From Thiobacillus sp. (GTDB lineage Bacteria > Pseudomonadota > Gammaproteobacteria > Burkholderiales > Thiobacillaceae): DNA of 64,000 nucleotides. The notes beneath the pieces are model-generated. The model worked only from the letters and a program-made list of their open reading frames with translations, was not told the DNA's origin and did no database searches. The stretch spans positions 1 to 64,000 of the forward strand of contig NZ_JADMKC010000004.1 of NCBI RefSeq assembly GCF_018780105.1, read 5' to 3'. Positions 16,090-25,086 of the stretch are shown piece after piece; within the stretch, counting starts at the first letter, position 1; each line of letters starts with the position of its first letter. The translations under genes and the position numbers were made by a program.

Positions 16090-16926
16090 CTACTGTTGCT
16101 GGATACCGGCAATCAGCCAGCCGCCCTGACCCGCGATGGGTTTGCTCAGGTGCCAGATTTCATTTAGTGCGACCGGTGCAGCATCATCCTCTTCGCGCAC
16201 CATACCGGTGAAACGTACGCTCACGATGTGATAGTTGCCCTCGTCAACAGCTTCCAGCACTTCGGCATTGAGCTGCATGACATCGGTGGTTTGTTGGGCA
16301 TCGCCGCGCTCGGCGAGTTGCATGCTGATTTCAGCGAAGATTTCGGGGGCGGTAAAGCTGCGGATATCGTCCAGATTGCGGGCATCGAACGCAGCCTGCA
16401 GACGGATGAAGTTCAACTTGGCTTCACGGGCAAATGCCTCGGCGTCAAAGCCGGGGGGGAACGGGGTATCGCCGGCTGTTGCGTACGCGCTACCGAGTGC
16501 GGCAGGGGTCTGGTCGAACGCAGCGGGGGCGGTATGCGGCATGCCGGCATATTGCATGGCCGGCGCGGCCGGTGCGTTGCGTCGCATGAACCAGCGGAAC
16601 AGCATGAATGCGGCCAGCGCCAGCAAGGCCAGCATCATGAAGTTTGCCATTTCCGCACCCATGCCCAGGTGCGAAAATAGGGCGGCCAGACCCAAGCCCG
16701 CGGCGAGGCCGGCAATCGGTCCCATCCAGCTGTTTTTCCTGGGTGCGGTGGTGGGCGCGGCGCCTTGTTGCGGGCGCTGCTGTGTGGGCGCAACGCTTTG
16801 CTTGGCAGGTGCGCTGCGCTGCATGCCGAACGATTTTCCGCCGCCCATGCGTTTGGCTTCGGCCTGTTCAACGGCAAAGCCAAAGCTGATGAAGAGGGCA
16901 AACAGGCTGATCAAAATACGTTTCAT
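16090..16926 (-). CDS. Exported Tim44-like domain protein
   Basis: 278 residues: signal peptide (about 1-24, ending VEQAEA), a Gly/Gln/Pro-rich segment, one or two hydrophobic helices (about 67-110: GPIAGLAAGLGLAALFSHLG and MMLALLALAAFMLFRWF), then a Tim44-like C-terminal domain (about 150-278). Such proteins occur widely in betaproteobacteria as membrane-associated proteins of unknown role. It is 56 bp downstream of hemE on the same strand, but the gap has no shared features that prove an operon. Confidence 0.82.
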   Translation of the reverse strand: MKRILISLFALFISFGFAVEQAEAKRMGGGKSFGMQRSAPAKQSVAPTQQRPQQGAAPTTAPRKNSWMGPIAGLAAGLGLAALFSHLGMGAEMANFMMLALLALAAFMLFRWFMRRNAPAAPAMQYAGMPHTAPAAFDQTPAALGSAYATAGDTPFPPGFDAEAFAREAKLNFIRLQAAFDARNLDDIRSFTAPEIFAEISMQLAERGDAQQTTDVMQLNAEVLEAVDEGNYHIVSVRFTGMVREEDDAAPVALNEIWHLSKPIAGQGGWLIAGIQQQ

Positions 16927-16982
16927 GGTGAATCCTTGAAGAAGGAGCGGGTTAGGGCGATGGTGCCGGGAAAAGTTCAGGC

Positions 16983-18047
16983 TCAGGCGCGAATCGTGCG
17001 GCTCTGGCTGTGTACGGCTTCGACCAGTACGCTGACCTTGTCCGGATCGGTGAACTGCGAAATGCCGTGGCCGAGGTTGAACACGTGGCCGGGATGGTTG
17101 CCGTAGCCATTCAGAATGTGCGCCACTTCACTGCGTATGATCTCCGGCGAGCCATGCAGAACATTGGGGTCGAGATTGCCTTGCAATGCAACCTGGCCAG
17201 CCACGCGGCGGCGAGCTTCGCTGATGTCGGTGCTCCAGTCCAGCCCCACGGCATCGGCGCCGATACCGGCAATGGCTTCCAGCCAGTTACCGCCCCCCTT
17301 GGTGAAAACGATGCTTGGGACACGGCGACCGTCACGCTCCTTGATCAGGCCGGCGACGATACGTTCCATGTAATCGAGCGAAAACTCGCGGTAGGCATGC
17401 GGGGTGAGACTGCCGCCCCAGGAGTCGAAAATCATCACTGCGTGCACCCCAGCCTCGATCTGCGCATTGAGGTAGTCGGTTACCGCGCGGGTATTGATTT
17501 CCAGAATGCGGTGCAGCAAGTCGGGCCGGCTGTACAGCATGGTCTTGATATGGCGGTAGTCATCCGAGCTGCCGCCTTCGACCATATAACACGCCAAGGT
17601 GTAGGGGCTGCCGGAAAAGCCGATCAACGGCACTGAACCATCCAGCGCGCGGCGAATGCTTTTCACCGCATCCATCACATAGCCGAGTTTGTCAGTCGGG
17701 TCGGGGGCGGTGAGATCGCGGATTTCCCATTCGTCGCGCAGCGGGCGTTCGAAGCGCGGGCCTTCGCCCTGTGCGAAATACAGCCCCAGTCCCATCGCGT
17801 CAGGCACGGTGAGAATGTCGGAAAACAGAATGGCGGCGTCGAGTGGGTAGCGAGCCAGTGGCTGCAGCGTGACTTCGGTGGCCAGATCAGGCGTCTTGCA
17901 GAGAGTCAGAAAATCGCCGGCGCGCGCGCGCGTCGCATTGTATTCAGGCAGGTAGCGACCGGCCTGGCGCATGAGCCACAGCGGGGTGTAATCGGTGGGC
18001 TGACGCAATAGCGCACGCAGAAAAGTATCGTTCTTGAGGGCGGACAT
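16983..18047 (-). CDS. hemE: Uroporphyrinogen decarboxylase HemE
   Basis: 354 residues, family-typical length. It decarboxylates uroporphyrinogen III to coproporphyrinogen III in haem synthesis, and competes with CysG for uroporphyrinogen III. Signature [15 protein letters not shown] near the N-terminus (residues about 22-36) and [16 protein letters not shown] in the middle are intact. ATG start. Confidence 0.97.
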   Translation of the reverse strand: MSALKNDTFLRALLRQPTDYTPLWLMRQAGRYLPEYNATRARAGDFLTLCKTPDLATEVTLQPLARYPLDAAILFSDILTVPDAMGLGLYFAQGEGPRFERPLRDEWEIRDLTAPDPTDKLGYVMDAVKSIRRALDGSVPLIGFSGSPYTLACYMVEGGSSDDYRHIKTMLYSRPDLLHRILEINTRAVTDYLNAQIEAGVHAVMIFDSWGGSLTPHAYREFSLDYMERIVAGLIKERDGRRVPSIVFTKGGGNWLEAIAGIGADAVGLDWSTDISEARRRVAGQVALQGNLDPNVLHGSPEIIRSEVAHILNGYGNHPGHVFNLGHGISQFTDPDKVSVLVEAVHSQSRTIRA

Positions 18048-18218
18048 GAAATGAGCCGGTACACAAAGGCCGCATTCTAACAGGCCCGGTGCCGGAGCCT
18101 GGCAGGCTGAGGGTCAAGATGCAGATGTTGGAGGGGAACAGGCGGAAGAGGTGGCTGAAGTTGTCGCAGATGAGGCTTTCATGCATAGTCAAAAGTCTTC
18201 AAACCTTCGGATACGACG

Positions 18219-18749
18219 ATGCGCATTTCTTTACTTGGCCTAGCCTGGATGTCGACAGTCGCGACTGCTGCACTGGCTGCAACAGAACTCGTGGCATTCA
18301 ATGAGGCAGCGTTCGAGCAGCGCTTCAAAGCCGCCGACAAAGGCAATACGGGCAAGCTATCGAGAGCGCAGGCTTATGCTGCGTTTCCACGGATACCGGA
18401 GTTTTTCGCCGAGATCGATACAAACAAGGACGATTTCATCACCTTGCTTGAAGTCTCAAATGCTATGGAGCGACGGGTGAATGCGGCGATCGATGAAAGC
18501 CGTCCCGGGAGTGGCTACGCAACGGCAAGGGAAATGAAGGATAAAGGCGGGCCCGGCTCGGCAGATGCAGCGAGTTCCGGCCAGCCGTTTTCGAGCCCCG
18601 CCGAGGCACGCCGCTACCATCGCTACCAGTACTATGAATCGCTGGCAGCGGACAGCCAGGAAAGCGCAATCAACCGGGGTGTCATTGCGCCAGCCGCGCC
18701 GCTCAAGGCCTTGCCGGCTGCACCCATGCAGTTTGACAAGACTTTTTGA
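18219..18749 (+). CDS. Exported EF-hand protein
   Basis: 176 residues with a signal peptide (1-about 20, ATAALAA) and two EF-hand-like loops: DKGNTGKLSRAQA (about 40-52) and DTNKDDFITLLEV (about 67-79). The first loop is degenerate. The rest is low complexity and has no known domain. Probably a periplasmic calcium-binding protein; function unknown. Convergent with the Sel1 gene 28 bp downstream. Confidence 0.75.
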   Translation: MRISLLGLAWMSTVATAALAATELVAFNEAAFEQRFKAADKGNTGKLSRAQAYAAFPRIPEFFAEIDTNKDDFITLLEVSNAMERRVNAAIDESRPGSGYATAREMKDKGGPGSADAASSGQPFSSPAEARRYHRYQYYESLAADSQESAINRGVIAPAAPLKALPAAPMQFDKTF

Positions 18750-18777
18750 AGCGCGTCCGGCGACCGGAGCCCAGCCG

Positions 18778-19533
18778 CTACTGCTTGGAGGTGGGCGTCG
18801 TTGGGGGGGGGGAGGGTGTGGTGGGCGTAGACGGGGCTAGGCTCATCCGCTGCGCTTCTTCCTGCATGGCGGTGAGCTGCTCGGGATCCAGCTGCCACAC
18901 CAGACTGTCGCGCGCCTTGGCGGCAGCCTCCACGCCCTGCGCGGCGGCGAGGTTGAACCACAGGTAGGCGCGCGGCTTGTCGACTGCGGTGCCGGTGCCG
19001 TAGCGATACAACTCGCCGAGGTCGTATTGCGCCTTCGGGTAGCCGCGTCTGGCCGCTTTTTCAATCCAACGGAAAGCCGCCCGATAGTCCTGTACCACCC
19101 CCCTTCCGTGGAGCAGGGCGAGACCGTAGTGATATTGCGCATCGGTCTGCCCTTGATTGGCAGCCAGGGCAAACCACTTGGTGGCTTCCTTGTCGTTCTG
19201 GATCACCCCATTGCCTTCGGCATAGCGCAAACCCAGCTTCAATTGTGCATTGGCGTCGCCAGCTGCGGCCTGGGTATGCGGCAGGCTGACCTCTGCGCGG
19301 CGAGAAGGCGTGATGTCCGACAATTCAAGCGCAAACCAGGCGGTGATGCCAACCAGTGCAGCGACTGCCAGCAGCAACAGGGTGGGTTTGACCGGGTTGA
19401 AGGTCCAGAAGTGATGTCGACAGTCGCGGCAGCGAAGCGGCGTGTCCAGCAGGATATGGCGCACGCCATCGTGTGCGTGCAGCCGGGCAGTGCGGATTTG
19501 GGTGCTCCCACAGTGTGGGCAGGTGCGGGACAT
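18778..19533 (-). CDS. Zinc-ribbon, membrane-anchored Sel1-repeat protein
   Basis: 251 residues from the ATG at 19533. N-terminal zinc ribbon (CPHCGST and CRDCRHHF), one membrane helix (about 50-71), then three or so Sel1/TPR-like repeats (LKLGLRYAEGNGV, YHYGLALLHGRGV, YDLGELYRYGTGT) and a Pro/Thr tail. A longer frame from 19575 begins with TTG inside a stable hairpin, so I reject it. A G10 tract (18803-18812, + strand) in the tail codes for prolines and could slip. Role unknown; Sel1 proteins usually scaffold interactions. Confidence 0.78.
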   Translation of the reverse strand: MSRTCPHCGSTQIRTARLHAHDGVRHILLDTPLRCRDCRHHFWTFNPVKPTLLLLAVAALVGITAWFALELSDITPSRRAEVSLPHTQAAAGDANAQLKLGLRYAEGNGVIQNDKEATKWFALAANQGQTDAQYHYGLALLHGRGVVQDYRAAFRWIEKAARRGYPKAQYDLGELYRYGTGTAVDKPRAYLWFNLAAAQGVEAAAKARDSLVWQLDPEQLTAMQEEAQRMSLAPSTPTTPSPPPTTPTSKQ

Positions 19534-19548
19534 CGCAGAAGTGTCGTG

Positions 19549-19574
19549 TGGCGGAAGCGATTGCGCTTCCGCCA
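19549..19574 (-). terminator. Stem-loop between the cytochrome c and Sel1 genes
   Basis: Perfect 11-bp stem (19549-19559 with 19564-19574) and 4-nt loop, 11 bp after the cytochrome stop. No T-run on either strand, so it is a weak terminator or a 3'-end protecting hairpin. Confidence 0.6.
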
Positions 19575-19584
19575 ACTGAGCTTG

Positions 19585-20403
19585 TTAGAGCTTGCCGCCT
19601 GCTTCGACCAGCATATAGCCCACGGCATTGGCCAGATCGGCTTCCGGCAAATCGGCGTTGCCGCCTTTGGCGGGCATGGCGTTTTTGCCATTCAGCGCCG
19701 AATGGTAAAGGCCCTCGAAGCCTTGGCCGATGCGCGCCGACCAGGCGGCCTTGTCGCCCAGCTTGGGGGCACCCGCTACGCCGGTGGCGTGGCAGGCTGC
19801 GCAAGTGGCTTCATAAACAACCTTGCCTTTGGCCGGATCGGGCTTGGCGACGCTGGCGGTCGCTGCGGCACCTGCAGCAGCCGGCGCCGCAGCGGCGGGC
19901 GCGGCCGCTTCCGGCGCGGTAAATTTTGCGCCCCCCGAGTTGGCCATGTAGGCCACGGCGCGTGCAACTTCCACGTCGGACAGATCGCTGCCGCCGCCGC
20001 GCGGCGGCATCTGGCGGATACCTTCGATCGCGTGCTTGACCAGCGTGTCGTAGCCCTGACCAATACGTGAGCCCCAGTCGCCCTTGTTGTCGAATTTGGG
20101 TGCGCCCAGTGCGCCCGCGGCGTGACAGGACGTACAGATCGCGTCATAAACTTCCTGACCGGATTTTTCGACCTTGGGTGCGTTGGCGTCGATTGCTTCC
20201 AGACGGGCAACCGGTTTGATTCGCTCGGCGATGGCCTTTTGCGCAGCTTCGCTGGTGGTGTCGGGCTTCTGCTCGTCCTGAATGCCCAGTACCAGCTGGA
20301 CGACCAGGAAAATGGCCAGCAGCGGTGCGAGGAGTCCTGCGACAATCGAGATGATGACTTCCTGCGGGGTAGCTTGGGTCATCTTGGCGTGCGGATCGGC
20401 CAT
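19585..20403 (-). CDS. Membrane-anchored dihaem cytochrome c (c5-like)
   Basis: 272 residues: N-terminal membrane helix (about 15-42), first haem domain CTSCH with Met ligand region MPPRGGG, an Ala/Pro linker (about 165-187), second haem domain CAACH with MPAKGG. Two tandem cytochrome c5-type domains facing the periplasm suggest an electron carrier to a terminal oxidase or between thiosulfate/sulfite-oxidising enzymes and the oxidase. An AAGGA site precedes the ATG. No redox partner is adjacent. Confidence 0.88.
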   Translation of the reverse strand: MADPHAKMTQATPQEVIISIVAGLLAPLLAIFLVVQLVLGIQDEQKPDTTSEAAQKAIAERIKPVARLEAIDANAPKVEKSGQEVYDAICTSCHAAGALGAPKFDNKGDWGSRIGQGYDTLVKHAIEGIRQMPPRGGGSDLSDVEVARAVAYMANSGGAKFTAPEAAAPAAAAPAAAGAAATASVAKPDPAKGKVVYEATCAACHATGVAGAPKLGDKAAWSARIGQGFEGLYHSALNGKNAMPAKGGNADLPEADLANAVGYMLVEAGGKL

Positions 20404-20558
20404 GTGAAATTATCCTTGGAGGTGGGCATCGAAAGGCGGGATTATAAGGAAAGCGCTCCCGACAGGAAAGAGCGACGCGCCCGGGCAGTCGCTTGGTGGA
20501 TGGACGACATAATGCAAACCCGCTATGCTTCGCCACCCGAAGTTGCATCCCAATACAG

Positions 20559-20635
20559 GCGCCCGTAGCTCAGCTGGATAGAGTACTGCCCTCCGAAGGC
20601 AGGGGTCGTGCGTTCGAATCGCGCCGGGCGCGCCA
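20559..20635 (+). tRNA. tRNA-Arg (anticodon CCG)
   Basis: 77 nt with a complete cloverleaf: acceptor GCGCCCG paired with CGGGCGC, anticodon stem CTGCC/GGCAG around CTCCGAA (anticodon CCG, reads CGG), T loop TTCGAAT, and an encoded CCA end. The single copy stands alone between two protein genes with no sign of an integrated element beside it. Confidence 0.97.
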
Positions 20636-20752
20636 GTTTTCAGTTCATCCCGAACATCCATTCCTTGAATGTCAGTCCCTTGCCCGCCAGGGGTTTAATC
20701 TCCGCCGTGCGGGATTACACTTAGTGCTGATTTGACTTTGAGAGCGTCCAAC

Positions 20753-21151
20753 ATGGCTATCCCCACCCCTACCGACATCAAGCTGCATCAGGCTTCGAAG
20801 AAGCTGGAAATCGCGTTCACCGATGGTGCACGATTCGAGCTGCCGTTCGAGTTTTTGCGCGTGTATTCGCCGTCCGCTGAAGTGCGCGGTCACGGTCCCG
20901 GGCAGGAAGTGCTGCAGACCGGCAAGAAGGGCGTGATCATCAATGCGGCAGAGCCGGTCGGCCTGTATGGCATCAATTTCTTTTTCTCGGACGGCCACGA
21001 CACCGGCATCTACTCCTGGGAATACCTGTACGAGCTGGGCGTGAACCACGATGCGATGTGGGCCGAGTACCTCAAACGCATGGAAGCCGCCAAGGCATCG
21101 CGCGACCCCGGCATCGCCGCGATGTTCGATCGCAAGGTTCTGCAGAAGTAA
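20753..21151 (+). CDS. DUF971 domain protein
   Basis: 132 residues, the gamma-butyrobetaine-hydroxylase-like N-terminal domain found alone (IKLHQASKKLEIAFTDG, then GLYGINFFFSDGHDTGIYSW). Stand-alone members are widespread in betaproteobacteria, often near ubiE or hslUV; a metal-binding or iron-sulfur assembly role has been proposed for the family but is not shown here. ATG at 20753 chosen over an upstream TTG. A terminator follows at 21180. Confidence 0.85.
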   Translation: MAIPTPTDIKLHQASKKLEIAFTDGARFELPFEFLRVYSPSAEVRGHGPGQEVLQTGKKGVIINAAEPVGLYGINFFFSDGHDTGIYSWEYLYELGVNHDAMWAEYLKRMEAAKASRDPGIAAMFDRKVLQK

Positions 21152-21179
21152 ATTGCGATGGCTGGTCTGGTGTCGAACG

Positions 21180-21207
21180 ACGCGCCCTGTTGGGCGCGTT
21201 TTGTTTT
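21180..21207 (+). terminator. Intrinsic terminator after the DUF971 gene
   Basis: Perfect 8-bp stem (21180-21187 with 21192-21199), TGTT loop, then TTTGTTTT. It ends only about 10 bp before the ATG of the next gene. Confidence 0.85.
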
Positions 21208-21216
21208 CGCAGATGG

Positions 21217-22155
21217 ATGGCGATGAGTTGGCACGCGGCGGTTGCGGAAGCGATTTCGAACGCGACCGGCAGCGCTTTTGTGGCGCGTGCTTCGCACAGC
21301 GTATCCGGCGGCGACATCCACGCGGCCTCGATTCTGCAGGATGGCGCGCAGCGGTTTTTTGTGAAAACGAATCGCGCAGACAGGCTGGCGTTGTTCGAAG
21401 CCGAGTCCACCGGGCTCGCCGCGCTGGCGGCGACGGGCGCTGTCCGCGTGCCGCAGCCGGTGTGCGCAGGTGTTGCGGCAGGGCAGGCGTTTCTGGTACT
21501 GGAGTATCTGGAATTGCGCGGGCACGGCGACACTGCCCGGCTCGGCGAGCAACTCGCCCAGCTGCACCGCATCCCGCAGCAGCGCTTTGGCTGGCCGCGC
21601 GACAACTGGATCGGCACTACGCCGCAGCCCAATGCCTGGCGGGACGACTGGATCGCATTCTGGCGCGAACAACGGCTCGGCTTTCAGCTTCGGTTGGCGG
21701 CGCAAAATGGCTATGGCGGCGCCTTGCAGCGCGATGGCGAAATGCTGCTGGCGCGGCTCGATACCCTGTTCGACGCTTATGTGCCCGCGCCGTCCCTGCT
21801 GCATGGCGATTTGTGGGGTGGCAACCATGGCTATCTGGCGGATGGGTCATACGATCTTTCATGCCCTTCAGGGCATAGAAAGTCGGAGTCCCCTTGTGGG
21901 ACGCCGGTGATTTTCGATCCGGCGTCTTATATTGGCGACCGCGAATGCGATCTGGCGATGAGCGAACTGTTCGGCGGCTTTGCGCCGGAGTTTTATGCGG
22001 CGTATCGCGCCAGCTGGCCGCTCGATGCGGGCTATGGCGTGCGCAAAACGCTTTATAACCTGTACCACATTCTCAACCACGCCAACCTGTTCGGCGGCAG
22101 CTATGCAGCGCAGGCCGCACGCATGACCGCACAGTTGCTGGCGCAGATTCGATAG
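21217..22155 (+). CDS. Fructosamine-kinase-family protein with an 18-codon insertion
   Basis: 312 residues of the fructosamine/ketosamine-3-kinase family (YniA-like; aminoglycoside-phosphotransferase fold), which phosphorylates sugars bound to amines for protein deglycation. Visible: ATP-binding N-lobe (RASHSVSGGDIHAASI), catalytic LLHGDLWGGNHGYL (about residue 189) and metal-binding IFDPASYIGDRECDLAM. Between them, codons from 21847 to 21900 add 18 residues absent from the usual ADGTPVIFDP join. ATG 21217 or 21223; no clear ribosome site and a terminator just upstream, so expression is uncertain. Confidence 0.88.
   Translation: MAMSWHAAVAEAISNATGSAFVARASHSVSGGDIHAASILQDGAQRFFVKTNRADRLALFEAESTGLAALAATGAVRVPQPVCAGVAAGQAFLVLEYLELRGHGDTARLGEQLAQLHRIPQQRFGWPRDNWIGTTPQPNAWRDDWIAFWREQRLGFQLRLAAQNGYGGALQRDGEMLLARLDTLFDAYVPAPSLLHGDLWGGNHGYLADGSYDLSCPSGHRKSESPCGTPVIFDPASYIGDRECDLAMSELFGGFAPEFYAAYRASWPLDAGYGVRKTLYNLYHILNHANLFGGSYAAQAARMTAQLLAQIR
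21847..21900 (+). repeat. 54-bp hairpin-rich insertion inside the kinase gene
   Basis: Removing these 54 bases restores the reading ADG-TPVIFDP expected for the family. The insert ends in GGG, repeating the GGG just before it (possible 3-bp target duplication). It contains an inverted repeat (21856-21882: CTTTC-TGCCC arms) and a second imperfect one (GTCGGAGTCCC with GGGACGCCG). REP- or MITE-like short element; no stop codon is introduced. Confidence 0.65.
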
Positions 22156-22161
22156 GAATTC

Positions 22162-22641
22162 ATGATCATGCAACGTCTGTTGATGGCGCTTCTGGCCCTT
22201 GCGATTGCAGCCTGTTCCGGGTTGCCCTTCAATGCCGTCGCCCCCAAGGTGAGCGTGGCCGATGTCACGATCAAAAGCCTGGGCCTGATGGAACAGCGCC
22301 TGGACGTCGGGCTGCGCATCAGCAATCCGAATGACTTCGATTTGACGATCGTGGCGCTGGAATTCGAGCTGGAAGTGAATGGGCACCCGTTCGCCAACGG
22401 GCTTTCACACAAGGCCACGTTGGTTCCCGCAGTGGCGAGTGCGTTGCTGCGGGTCGATACCTACATGCAATCAAAAGACCTGATCCGGCAGTTCAAGCGC
22501 CTGTCGCAGGGCGCGCTGGCGGCCGGCGTGCCGTATCGCGTCAAGGGCCGTTTCAAGACCGACAAGTCATCCGGCTGGATGCCGTTCGATCACGGCGGCG
22601 TGTACGGCGGCGACGAAAAACCACAGGGCAAGGCGATCTGA
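22162..22641 (+). CDS. LEA14/WHy-type lipoprotein
   Basis: 159 residues; lipobox AIAACSG gives a mature lipidated Cys at about residue 18. The rest matches the LEA type-2 (water stress and hypersensitive response) domain, with the typical NPNDFDLTIVALEFELEVNG stretch. Probably a periplasmic-facing lipoprotein of unknown role. ATG at 22162 (or 22168), 6 bp after the kinase. Its last 52 bp overlap the 3' end of the convergent Rossmann gene. Confidence 0.82.
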   Translation: MIMQRLLMALLALAIAACSGLPFNAVAPKVSVADVTIKSLGLMEQRLDVGLRISNPNDFDLTIVALEFELEVNGHPFANGLSHKATLVPAVASALLRVDTYMQSKDLIRQFKRLSQGALAAGVPYRVKGRFKTDKSSGWMPFDHGGVYGGDEKPQGKAI

Positions 22642-23393
22642 CGAGCCAGTGTCCGCAGCGTTGGCACGGGCAGGCCGAACGCGTCGGCATGCGCAATTGC
22701 GCGCGTGAGCCGCGCCGGAGCTGAGCGTCCGGTGCAGCCGTGCTGCGGGTCACCGTCGAAGGCTTCGAGCATGCCAGCGATCAGCGCTGCGCGATCGTGG
22801 TGCGTGCCGGTGAGCGCGTCCTGGATATCCATCACTTCGTTCGCCACCTCGCGCGCAAAACTTTCGTGTAACGCCCACAAGTCGGCGACTGTGCCGCCGG
22901 TTATGAGGCCGGCGATATTGGTGGTAAGGATGTAGACGTTCTTGCGTACCAGTTCGAACAGCAGCGCATCGCCCGCAGCGACTTCGCGAGCGGGCAACTC
23001 GATGGAGGCCAGCGCGCGTACCAGCAGGTCCGCGCCGGGACCGGCCACGGGGGAGGCGATCAGCGGTTTGGCATCGATACCCTTTTTCTTTTCGAACCAC
23101 ACCGAGATCACGGTCGGGTCGACCAGCCCGTGCGCCAGCCAGTCGCGCGGCAGCAATTCGTTCTGGATCAGCGCGGCGCGCGATTTCCAGATGTCGGGCA
23201 AGGCGCCCAGCACGGTGTGCAGATCATTCTCGCCCACTGCGACCAGCACCCTTTCCGGATCGGGATGGACTCGCGCCAGCCCGGCCATGTCGTCGTTGCG
23301 GTTGACCGGAATGACGCTGCACCCGGCGCGCAGCAGGCCACCGGCGAACACGCGGCCGAGCTGGCCGAGGCCGATGATGACGACTTCGTTCAT
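22590..23393 (-). CDS. NAD(P)-binding Rossmann-fold protein, function unknown
   Basis: 267 residues beginning VVIIGLGQLGRVFAGGLLRAG, a clear dinucleotide-binding motif, with later parts resembling ketopantoate reductase or 6-phosphogluconate-dehydrogenase-type proteins. I cannot assign a substrate. It ends inside the last codons of the convergent lipoprotein gene (52-bp overlap), and its ATG is 11 bp downstream of the ybiT stop, so the two probably form an operon. Confidence 0.7.
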   Translation of the reverse strand: MNEVVIIGLGQLGRVFAGGLLRAGCSVIPVNRNDDMAGLARVHPDPERVLVAVGENDLHTVLGALPDIWKSRAALIQNELLPRDWLAHGLVDPTVISVWFEKKKGIDAKPLIASPVAGPGADLLVRALASIELPAREVAAGDALLFELVRKNVYILTTNIAGLITGGTVADLWALHESFAREVANEVMDIQDALTGTHHDRAALIAGMLEAFDGDPQHGCTGRSAPARLTRAIAHADAFGLPVPTLRTLARQIALPCGFSSPPYTPP

Positions 23394-23404
23394 TGCCGCA
23401 ATCC

Positions 23405-24997
23405 TTATTCCAGACCTTTGGAATGCAGGTAGTCGTCGTAGCCACCCATGTAGAACTCGACGCCTTCGGGGGTGATTTCGAGGATGCGGGTGGCGAGACT
23501 GCTGACGAACTGGCGGTCGTGCGAGACGAAGATCAGCGTGCCCTTGAACAGGTCGAGCGCGAGGTTGAGCGACTCGATCGATTCCATGTCCATGTGGTTG
23601 GTCGGTTCGTCCATCAGCAACACGTTGTGGCGGCCGAGCATCAGCTTGCCGTAGAGCATGCGGCCCTTCTCGCCGCCGGACAGCACGCGCACCGATTTTT
23701 TCACGTCGTCGCCGGAGAACAGCAGGCGGCCGAGAATGCCGCGCAGCACCTGCTCGTCATCGCCCTGCTGGGTCCACTGGTGCATCCAGTCGGTGAGGTT
23801 CTTGTCCATGTCGAAATCGGCGATATGGTCCTGCGAGAAGTAGCCGATGCTGGCGTTCTCGCTCCATTTCACTTCGCCGAACTGTGGTGCCAGTTCACTC
23901 ATCAACAACTTCATCAAGGTCGACTTGCCGACGCCGTTGCCGCCGATGACGGCCATTTTCTCGCCCGCTTCCAAGGAAAAGTTCATGTTGGAAAACAGCG
24001 GCGAGCCGTCATAGCCGAACTTGAGGTTCTCGACTTCGAGTGCGCGGCGATGCAGGGGTTTTTCCTGCTCGAAACGGATGTAGGGGTTTTGCCGCGAGCT
24101 GGGTTTGAAGTCCTCGATCTTGATCTTGTCGATCATCTTCATGCGGCTGGTGGCCTGACGCGCCTTCGACTTGTTGGCCGAGAAGCGGCGCACGAACTCC
24201 TGCAGTTCGGCGACCTTGTCCTTGGCTTTGGCGTTGGCCGAGGCCTGGCGTTCCTTGACCTGGGTCGAGGCCAGCATGTAGTCGTCGTAATTGCCGGGAT
24301 AGGTCTTGATGGTGCCAAAGTCGAGGTCGGCCATGTGGGTACAGACCTGGTTCAGAAAGTGGCGGTCGTGCGAGATGACGATGATGGTCGCCTTGCTCTC
24401 GTTCAGTATTTCTTCGAGCCAGCGGATGGTGTTGATGTCGAGGTTGTTGGTCGGCTCGTCGAGCAGCAGGATGTCGGGGTTGGAGAACAGCGCCTGCGTC
24501 AGCAACACGCGCAGCTTGAAGCCGGGTGCGATCTCGCTCATGGGGCCGTTGTGCTGCTCGATGGGGATGCCGACGCCCAGCAATAATTGACCGGCGCGCG
24601 CTTCGGCGTCGTAACCGCCCATCTCGCCGAATTTGGCTTCGAGCTCGGCGGCATGCAGGTAGTCTTCCTCGGTCGCCTCCGGGTTCATGTAGATGGCGTC
24701 TTTTTCCTGCATCACCCGCCACATTTCGGCATGGCCCTGCATCACCACGTCGAGTACGCGCTGCTCTTCGTAGCCGAACTGATCCTGGCGCAACCAGGCC
24801 ATGCGTTCGCCGGGATCGAGCGAGACGTTGCCGGAAGTCGGCTCCAACTCGCCGGCGAGGATTTTCATGAAAGTGGACTTGCCGCAGCCGTTGGCGCCGA
24901 TCAGGCCATAGCGGTTGCCGTCGCCGAACTTGACGTTGACGTTCTCGAACAGCGGTTTGGCGGCGAATTGCAGGGTGATGCTGGAAGCGGTGAGCAC
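23405..24997 (-). CDS. ybiT: ABC-F family ATPase YbiT
   Basis: 530 residues with two ABC cassettes (Walker [10 protein letters not shown] and [17 protein letters not shown] and DEPTNHMD) joined by the PtIM linker (about 240-320). It has no membrane part. ABC-F proteins bind the ribosomal E site and ease stalled translation. The sequence follows E. coli YbiT closely along its length, more than EttA or Uup, hence the symbol. Confidence 0.92.
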   Translation of the reverse strand: MLTASSITLQFAAKPLFENVNVKFGDGNRYGLIGANGCGKSTFMKILAGELEPTSGNVSLDPGERMAWLRQDQFGYEEQRVLDVVMQGHAEMWRVMQEKDAIYMNPEATEEDYLHAAELEAKFGEMGGYDAEARAGQLLLGVGIPIEQHNGPMSEIAPGFKLRVLLTQALFSNPDILLLDEPTNNLDINTIRWLEEILNESKATIIVISHDRHFLNQVCTHMADLDFGTIKTYPGNYDDYMLASTQVKERQASANAKAKDKVAELQEFVRRFSANKSKARQATSRMKMIDKIKIEDFKPSSRQNPYIRFEQEKPLHRRALEVENLKFGYDGSPLFSNMNFSLEAGEKMAVIGGNGVGKSTLMKLLMSELAPQFGEVKWSENASIGYFSQDHIADFDMDKNLTDWMHQWTQQGDDEQVLRGILGRLLFSGDDVKKSVRVLSGGEKGRMLYGKLMLGRHNVLLMDEPTNHMDMESIESLNLALDLFKGTLIFVSHDRQFVSSLATRILEITPEGVEFYMGGYDDYLHSKGLE

Positions 24998-25086
24998 GGC
25001 GGGGTTCCTGAATGGCGGGAAAAGCGCGGCATTTTACCATTGCGCCCTGTCGGGCACGCGCGTGCGCCGCGCCCGGGAACGCTTGC

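Noticed and set aside
20559-20635. tRNA-Arg as an integration site
   Set aside because: No integrase, no repeated tRNA end and no foreign gene beside it.
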